NCBI GenBank assembly: GCA_018819175.1
Contig: JAHJQQ010000037.1
Coordinates: 1-17,207, forward strand
Direction of reading: 5' to 3'
DNA: 17,207 bases
From: Gammaproteobacteria bacterium
Lineage (GTDB): Bacteria > Pseudomonadota > Gammaproteobacteria > Thiohalobacterales > Thiohalobacteraceae
Below the pieces are notes generated by a model. The model worked only from the letters and a program-made list of their open reading frames with translations, searched no databases and was not told the origin of the DNA. The position numbers and the translations under genes were made by a program. This document shows positions 12,887 through 17,207 of the stretch, piece by piece (position 1 is the stretch's first letter; each line of letters starts with the position of its first letter).

Positions 12887-14280
12887 TCGTAGTCGCCCCC
12901 ATCGTAACCATTGGAGACAAAGTTTTCGAAGCGGGTGTACTGACCCAGAAAGGTCAGTCGGCGCATACCAATAGGACCGTTACGCTGCTTGCCGACAATG
13001 ATCTCAGCGGAACCCTTATCGGGGCTGTCTTTGTCGTAAACCTCATCACGGTAGATAAACACGATCATATCCGCGTCCTGCTCGATAGCACCGGATTCAC
13101 GCAAATCCGACATCACCGGACGCTTATTGGGCCGTTGCTCCAACGAGCGATTCAACTGCGACAACGCGACCACCGGAACTTTCAGCTCTTTGGCCAAGGC
13201 TTTCAGCGAGCGAGAGATTTCGGAAATCTCCGTGGCGCGGTTCTCACGTGAGCCCGGCACCTGCATGAGCTGCAAGTAATCGATAATGATCATGCCGAGG
13301 TTGTGTTCGCGCTTGAGGCGGCGCGCACGCGCGCGCAGATCGGTCGGTGACAAGGCCGGCGTGTCGTCGATGAACAACGGCGCCTCGGCGAGAATACTGA
13401 CCGCCGAGGTCAACCGCGGCCAATCGTCGTCATCGAGCTTACCGGTGCGTACCTTGTGTTGATCGATACGCCCCAGCGACGACATCAGACGCATGGCCAG
13501 CTGTTCCCCGGGCATTTCCATACTGAACACCGCCACCGGCACCTTGTATTTGATGGCGGCGTTCTCGGCGATGTTCATGGCAAAGGTGGTTTTACCCATG
13601 GACGGACGACCGGCGACGATGACCAGATCGGATGGCTGCAGGCCAGCGGTCATTTCGTCGAAGTCGTTGAAGCCGGTCGGCACACCGGTAATGGGATTGT
13701 CGAGTTGAAACAGATGATCGATACGGTCGACGGCCTGCGTCAGCAGGTCTTTGATACGCACAAACCCGCGTTTGCCACGGCTGCCACGCTCGGCGATTTC
13801 GAACACCTGCGATTCGGCGAAATCCAGCAGTTCGCGCGACTCGCGCCCATCGGGGAAAAAAGCCGCATTGGCGATATCGGTACCGACCCGCACCATCTGT
13901 CGCAACACCGACTGCTCGCGCACAATGTCCGCATAGGCGCGGATGTTGGCGGCGCTCGGCGTGTCCTTGGCGATGGCGCCGAGATAGGCCAGGCCACCGG
14001 CGTCATTGAGTTCGCGGGTCCGCTCCAATTGCTCGGACAACGTGACGACATCAAACGGTTGATTGGCCTCGGCAAGACCGGCGATGGCGCGGAAGATCAG
14101 CCGATGATCGCGTCGATAAAAATCATCTTCCGATACCCGATCAGCGATTTGATCCCAGGCCTGGTTGTCCAGCATGAGACCGCCAAGCACCGACTGTTCC
14201 GCCGGGATTGAATGCGGCGGAACCTTGAGCGACTCGGCGCTGCCACCGAGCACTTCGGTGGTCAGGACGGACTCAGGCAT
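12883..14280 (-). CDS. dnaB: Replicative DNA helicase DnaB
   Basis: The hexameric 5'-3' helicase of the replication fork. The N-terminal DnaG-interacting domain (about 22-125) starts PPHSIPAEQSVLGGLMLD. The RecA-like motor has Walker A GRPSMGKTT (224-232) and Walker B MIIIDYLQLM with Asp334. The arginine-rich helix region and C-terminal KQRNGPIG are also present. At 465 residues it is normal (471 in E. coli), with no intein in the usual insertion site at the Walker A loop. GGAG about 7 bases upstream supports the start. It follows rplI after a 128-base gap containing a strong hairpin, and overlaps alr by 4 bases. Confidence 0.97.
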   Translation of the reverse strand: MPESVLTTEVLGGSAESLKVPPHSIPAEQSVLGGLMLDNQAWDQIADRVSEDDFYRRDHRLIFRAIAGLAEANQPFDVVTLSEQLERTRELNDAGGLAYLGAIAKDTPSAANIRAYADIVREQSVLRQMVRVGTDIANAAFFPDGRESRELLDFAESQVFEIAERGSRGKRGFVRIKDLLTQAVDRIDHLFQLDNPITGVPTGFNDFDEMTAGLQPSDLVIVAGRPSMGKTTFAMNIAENAAIKYKVPVAVFSMEMPGEQLAMRLMSSLGRIDQHKVRTGKLDDDDWPRLTSAVSILAEAPLFIDDTPALSPTDLRARARRLKREHNLGMIIIDYLQLMQVPGSRENRATEISEISRSLKALAKELKVPVVALSQLNRSLEQRPNKRPVMSDLRESGAIEQDADMIVFIYRDEVYDKDSPDKGSAEIIVGKQRNGPIGMRRLTFLGQYTRFENFVSNGYDGGDYE

Positions 14281-14336
14281 CGGAACTCCAAAGAGATGAT
14301 GGAATAGTACTAATCGTTATGCGGGCAGAATACACA

Positions 14337-14375
14337 AGCGTGGCGGGAAACGACAAGCCTATCTCCCGCCACGCT
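14337..14375 (-). terminator. Strong hairpin between rplI and dnaB
   Basis: AGCGTGGCGGGA (14337-14348) and its exact inverse (14364-14375) make a 12-bp GC-rich stem with a 15-base loop, 33 bases after the rplI stop. On the minus strand it is followed by TGTGTATTCT rather than a clean T-run. It probably attenuates or ends transcription from the ribosomal protein genes, lowering dnaB-alr expression relative to rplI, or caps a processed mRNA end. Confidence 0.6.
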
Positions 14376-14408
14376 GTGAGACTGTTTCGGGCAAGTACCC
14401 GGAAGTGC

Positions 14409-14855
14409 TTATTCCGCGACGATAATCAGTTTGATTGTCGCATTGACATCCGTGTGCAGGTGCAGGTCGATTTCAAATTCACCCGTCGCCCGTATCGGAC
14501 CTTCCGGCAAGCGCACTTCATGGCGCTCGATTGTCTGGCCAGCCGCGCTCACGGCGCTGGCAATGTCACCGGTACCGATGGAGCCGAACAGTTTGCCTTC
14601 ATCACCGGCCTTGGCGGCAATGCTGACACTCAGACCGTCTAAGCCGGCCTTGCGCTTTTCTGCAGCGGCCAGTGCTTCCGCAGCAGCCTTCTCCAGTTCC
14701 GCGCGACGCTGTTCGAAATGCGCGATATTGGCTACCGTCGCGGCGGTTGCCTTGCCCTGCGGGATGAGGAAGTTACGACCATAACCGGCACGCACTTTCA
14801 CCTGGTCGCCCAGATTTCCCAGATTCTCAACTTTCTCTAACAGTATTACTTGCAT
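14409..14855 (-). CDS. rplI: 50S ribosomal protein L9
   Basis: L9 binds 23S rRNA near the L1 stalk and extends across the ribosome; it helps maintain reading frame. The 148-residue protein begins with the highly conserved MQVILLEKVENLGNLGDQV and VRAGYGRNFLIPQGKA. It continues into the long charged connecting helix (about 41-75) and a C-terminal domain, as in E. coli L9 (149). GAGGT is 9 bases before the ATG. It follows the DUF2232 gene by 42 bases. Confidence 0.97.
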   Translation of the reverse strand: MQVILLEKVENLGNLGDQVKVRAGYGRNFLIPQGKATAATVANIAHFEQRRAELEKAAAEALAAAEKRKAGLDGLSVSIAAKAGDEGKLFGSIGTGDIASAVSAAGQTIERHEVRLPEGPIRATGEFEIDLHLHTDVNATIKLIIVAE

Positions 14856-14897
14856 GACTCGTTACCTCGTCACCAGACACTCGTACAATCCAATGAT

Positions 14898-15824
14898 TCA
14901 TCCTGCATCACCGCGCCCACCCAAACGGGCACGCACATCAATCCAGGCATCCAACCACCCCAATAGCGCCAGCAGCATAACCAGCTGCGGTGCTGCAAAC
15001 AGCAATAACCCGTACAACAAAACCAACCAAATGCGCCGCGCCTTGGTGATATGCACCGCCGCATGTGCCAAGGCCAAACCCTGCAGCAGATAAACCACCA
15101 CCAGGGTGAAGACAATATCAGCTGCGACCGCGGCCAACCCTGCCATCGGCAACTGCGCAACAGCGACAATGGCCAGACTCGCCAAGGCGAACTTCTGCCC
15201 CAGGCGCAACGCGCGAAACTCCGCGCCAAAACCACCCGGGTTGTATAACCGCGCCTGCCAGGCTCGCGCCCAGAGCAGACTGATCAAAATTCCCAGCACC
15301 AGCGCCGCGGCGGTCATGGCCGTCATCCAACGCGCCAGTTCCGGAATATACTCAGTGGCATCCAGATCCCGAGCGGTGAACAGCGGCCCGAGGAGTTCCT
15401 CAAGTCGCGGCGCCCACCACGCAGCCGGATCACCCAACCACAGATAGCCCAGGACGACCAACACAGCACCGAGCAGGGCACTGGCCTGTAATACCAGGAC
15501 CAGCGCGCGTGTCTGCCGTAACAGCAGCGCCAGCAGCCACACCGGCAGCCAGAGCACCAATGCGCTGCTGGCCAGTGGCAAGGCCATTCCCCCCTGCGCA
15601 ATGCCCAGTACTATGAGCAGCAGTGCACTGGCCGCCAGTACCCCGAAGCCTTCGATGGCGCCGAGTCGCAGCGTCACCAGACCCACAACCGCCGCGCCCA
15701 CATAGGCCAATGGGGGCAACAGCAACGCAGCGGCCGCGCTGACGACGGTTATGAGTACTGCGCGCCAGCGCGCGCTCATCACAAAACCCGCCAGCCCTTG
15801 ATTCCCAGCCAGTCCCTGATTCAT
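14898..15824 (-). CDS. DUF2232-type integral membrane protein
   Basis: A very hydrophobic protein of up to 308 residues with about seven to eight predicted membrane segments and no catalytic motif I recognise. Short loops between hydrophobic blocks, a longer polar loop around EELLGPLFTARDLDATEYIPE, and the position between rpsR and rplI fit the DUF2232 (YybS-like) family, often found in this operon in several proteobacterial groups. The start is uncertain. ATG 15824 gives an N-terminus with a duplicated NQGLAG hexapeptide, while ATG 15779 (MSARWRAVLITV) begins right before the first membrane helix. Neither has a strong ribosome binding site. Function is unknown; the location suggests co-expression with translation genes. 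Confidence 0.75.
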   Translation of the reverse strand: MNQGLAGNQGLAGFVMSARWRAVLITVVSAAAALLLPPLAYVGAAVVGLVTLRLGAIEGFGVLAASALLLIVLGIAQGGMALPLASSALVLWLPVWLLALLLRQTRALVLVLQASALLGAVLVVLGYLWLGDPAAWWAPRLEELLGPLFTARDLDATEYIPELARWMTAMTAAALVLGILISLLWARAWQARLYNPGGFGAEFRALRLGQKFALASLAIVAVAQLPMAGLAAVAADIVFTLVVVYLLQGLALAHAAVHITKARRIWLVLLYGLLLFAAPQLVMLLALLGWLDAWIDVRARLGGRGDAG

Positions 15825-15878
15825 AGCCGCGACCGGCGCACCACAGCAGCACTAGACTCCTGCAGCGCTAAAGCAGGT

Positions 15879-16103
15879 TCAGTGCGAATCGCTGTACGGC
15901 AGCAGCGCCAGATATCGCGCACGCTTGATGGCCGTTGACAACTGACGCTGATAGCGTGCCTTGGTACCGGTGATACGGCTGGGCACGATCTTGCCCGTTT
16001 CCGTAACGTAATTTTTCAGGGTCGCGAGATCCTTGTAATCGATCTCTTTGACATTCTCAGCGGTGAAGCGGCAAAACTTCCGGCGACGGAAAAAACGCGA
16101 CAT
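15879..16103 (-). CDS. rpsR: 30S ribosomal protein S18
   Basis: S18 binds 16S rRNA as a pair with S6 in the platform of the small subunit. The 74-residue sequence MSRFFRRRKFCRFTAENVKE... through YQRQLSTAIKRARYLALLP is almost collinear with E. coli S18 (75). An ATG at 16109 is in frame, but it lies 1 base from GAGGT, whereas 16103 has the normal 7-base spacing, so 16103 is the start. It is preceded by priB with a 15-base gap and followed by the DUF2232 gene. Confidence 0.97.
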   Translation of the reverse strand: MSRFFRRRKFCRFTAENVKEIDYKDLATLKNYVTETGKIVPSRITGTKARYQRQLSTAIKRARYLALLPYSDSH

Positions 16104-16118
16104 GTTCATTACCTCGTA

Positions 16119-16448
16119 TTAACGATCTGCATCGTTCAAAATTTGTATCGACTGTGCGTGCAGCAGCAGGCGGTTTTCATCACTGCGGTAACCGGCGCGG
16201 GCCATAAAACCCTGCACCCGTACCGGACTGTCGGTACTCAACATCCCGACGACCGACTGCAAGTCCTTACCGGATGCCACAATACCGAGCTTGAAACGCA
16301 CCTCGCGCGACATACCGGCCTCCGCACACACCGACTGATGCTCGATGTTGAAACGACTGATCGGTATACCGGCGGGAGAAACCCGCGTCTCCGGCAGCTG
16401 CACTACCAGGCCCTCGATGACCAGCACATTGGCCGGATTCTCATTCAT
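16119..16448 (-). CDS. priB: Primosomal replication protein N
   Basis: PriB is a small OB-fold single-stranded DNA-binding protein, paralogous to SSB. It works with PriA and DnaT to reload DnaB at stalled forks. The 109-residue protein (104 in E. coli) begins ANVLVIEGLVVQLPETRVSPAGIP, with the SSB-like strand pattern, and has VRVQGFMAR near the C-terminus. It sits between rpsF and rpsR, its standard place in beta- and gammaproteobacteria, and shares an operon with dnaB, its functional partner. Confidence 0.94.
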   Translation of the reverse strand: MNENPANVLVIEGLVVQLPETRVSPAGIPISRFNIEHQSVCAEAGMSREVRFKLGIVASGKDLQSVVGMLSTDSPVRVQGFMARAGYRSDENRLLLHAQSIQILNDADR

Positions 16449-16490
16449 GGACCTTCACACATCCCGTGCCGACCCGCGGCACGCATTCAT

Positions 16491-16883
16491 TTAAGCGGCG
16501 TCGCTTTCGTCGTCGCCGTCATCATCGTCATTGTCGTCGCGACGGCTGTCATCACGCTCACGTTCGGCCGGCTTGAGCAGGAACGAAGGCTCGGTGATGG
16601 CTTCATCACGGGCGATGACCATATTGCGCAGCACGGCATCGTTGAAACGGAAGGCTGACATCAGTTCGTCGAGGACGTCCTGACCGCATTCGATATTCAT
16701 CAGCACGTAGTGCGCTTTGAGAATCTTCTGGATGGGATAAGCCAGCTGGCGACGACCCCAGTCTTCCAACCGGTGAATCTTGCCGCCCGCAGTTTCGATG
16801 GTGGAGCGATAACGCTCGACCATGGCAGGTACCTGTTCGCTCTGGTCTGGATGGACCAGGAACACAATTTCGTAATGACGCAT
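16491..16883 (-). CDS. rpsF: 30S ribosomal protein S6
   Basis: S6 assembles with S18 onto the 16S rRNA platform. The 130-residue protein starts MRHYEIVFLVHPDQSEQVPAM and contains the typical HRLEDWGRRQLAYPIQK segment. The frame is open upstream to 16949, but homology and AAGGGG before the ATG fix the start at 16883. The C-terminal tail after residue 107 is strongly acidic with a run of Asp residues and ends SDAA, rather than the Glu-Glu end that RimK extends in E. coli. It is the first gene of the ribosomal operon. Confidence 0.97.
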   Translation of the reverse strand: MRHYEIVFLVHPDQSEQVPAMVERYRSTIETAGGKIHRLEDWGRRQLAYPIQKILKAHYVLMNIECGQDVLDELMSAFRFNDAVLRNMVIARDEAITEPSFLLKPAERERDDSRRDDNDDDDGDDESDAA

Positions 16884-16909
16884 TGTATGCCCCTTGTGGA
16901 TTAAGCCTC

Positions 16910-16973
16910 CCGCGATCCGGACCGTCCGGGCGGTGAAGCAAGGAGCCATGGAATCACCTGAGGTGACCCATGG
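16910..16973 (-). promoter_or_regulatory. Structured rpsF leader (candidate S6:S18 autoregulatory RNA)
   Basis: Between the predicted promoter and rpsF the RNA can form two hairpins. The distal one pairs CCATGG (16946-16951) with CCATGG (16968-16973), enclosing TCACC/GGTGA. The proximal one pairs CCGC with GCGG (16910-16933) around CCGGAC/GTCCGG, with a 3-base bulge on the 3' side. rpsF leaders in many bacteria bind the S6-S18 dimer through a bulged hairpin with a conserved CCG. I cannot verify that exact motif here. Confidence 0.4.
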
Positions 16974-16982
16974 GAGCCGCGC

Positions 16983-17011
16983 ATTCTAATAGAGGGCTGG
17001 TTTAGATGCAA
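16983..17011 (-). promoter_or_regulatory. Predicted promoter of the rpsF operon
   Basis: On the minus strand, TTGCAT (17006-17011) and TAGAAT (16983-16988) are separated by exactly 17 bases. The -10 matches five of six consensus positions and the -35 three of six. It is followed by a GC-rich discriminator (GCGCGGC), a feature typical of stringently controlled ribosomal promoters. The start of transcription would be near 16976, giving a leader of about 90 bases. Confidence 0.6.
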
Positions 17012-17084
17012 TTTCTCTAATCAGGCTCTAGGTTCTAGGGGCTAGGGCTGAGGAAAGTTCACCCCCACTGCTGTCCCAGTAACT

Positions 17085-17184
17085 CCCTCTCCCTCCTGGG
17101 AGAGGGCTGGGGAGAGGGTGTCAAAATAGAAAACTGCTTGAATATTAATTCCCTCTTCCTGGCCTTCTCCCGGGAGGGAGAAGG
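17085..17184. repeat. Pair of CCCTCTCCC-type hairpin repeats
   Basis: CCCTCTCCC-tcct-GGGAGAGGG (17085-17106) and CCTTCTCCC-ggga-GGGAGAAGG (17163-17184) are two perfect 9-bp stem-loops of similar sequence about 78 bases apart, the first followed by a third GGGGAGAGGG. These polypyrimidine/polypurine palindromes look like the dispersed intergenic repeats common in proteobacteria. They lie upstream of the rpsF promoter. No gene is visible from 17012 to the end of the window. Confidence 0.6.
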
Positions 17185-17207
17185 GATTATTCTTTTCTCG
17201 ACGACAG

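Overview
The window is chromosomal DNA from a gammaproteobacterium. Three things point there: the order rpsF-priB-rpsR-(DUF2232)-rplI-dnaB-alr, the complete EF-P beta-lysylation set (efp, epmA, epmB), and a FimX-type c-di-GMP receptor. Base composition looks moderately GC-rich by eye. A deep-branching lineage (Chromatiales/Acidiferrobacterales-like, or near the pseudomonad/xanthomonad FimX carriers) is plausible, but the species cannot be named from this sequence.

Layout. Positions 1-136 hold a short mobile-looking repeat with terminal inverted repeats. Positions 319-2858 (minus) are efp-epmA-pbpG: elongation factor P, its beta-lysine ligase and a PBP7-type D,D-endopeptidase. The lysine 2,3-aminomutase EpmB is divergent at 3015-4031 (plus), so substrate synthesis, ligation and target protein for EF-P modification are side by side. 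Positions 4172-8895 hold a large conserved protein with a PilZ-like C-terminus, a minus-strand GNAT acetyltransferase, and a 695-residue FimX-like protein with degenerate REC, GGDEF and EAL domains, likely a c-di-GMP receptor for type IV pili. Positions 9063-11315 hold a LexA-family repressor and a Y-family DNA polymerase with intact catalytic acids and a clamp-binding motif, separated by a repeat-filled gap. Positions 11396-16883 (minus) hold a 28-codon membrane ORF with an excellent ribosome binding site, then alr, dnaB, rplI, a DUF2232 membrane protein, rpsR, priB and rpsF. This operon has its own promoter near 16983-17011 and a structured leader. The right edge (17085-17184) contains two GC-rich hairpin repeats.

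The most interesting signal is the control region of the LexA-like gene. Two copies of GTTC-N7-GTTC, the operator type of alphaproteobacterial LexA, face each other across the promoter. One fills the spacer between a TTGTAC -35 and a TATGAT -10, and the other covers the first ATG. The protein carries the matching alphaproteobacterial-style recognition segment (LRSKTVVHR). Together with the downstream polymerase this looks like a self-repressed, damage-inducible mutagenesis cassette whose DNA specificity differs from the classical gammaproteobacterial SOS box.

Other points worth a second look are the 28-residue membrane ORF, the GNAT gene sitting between two genes that probably work together, the palindrome between efp and epmB, and the rpsF leader.
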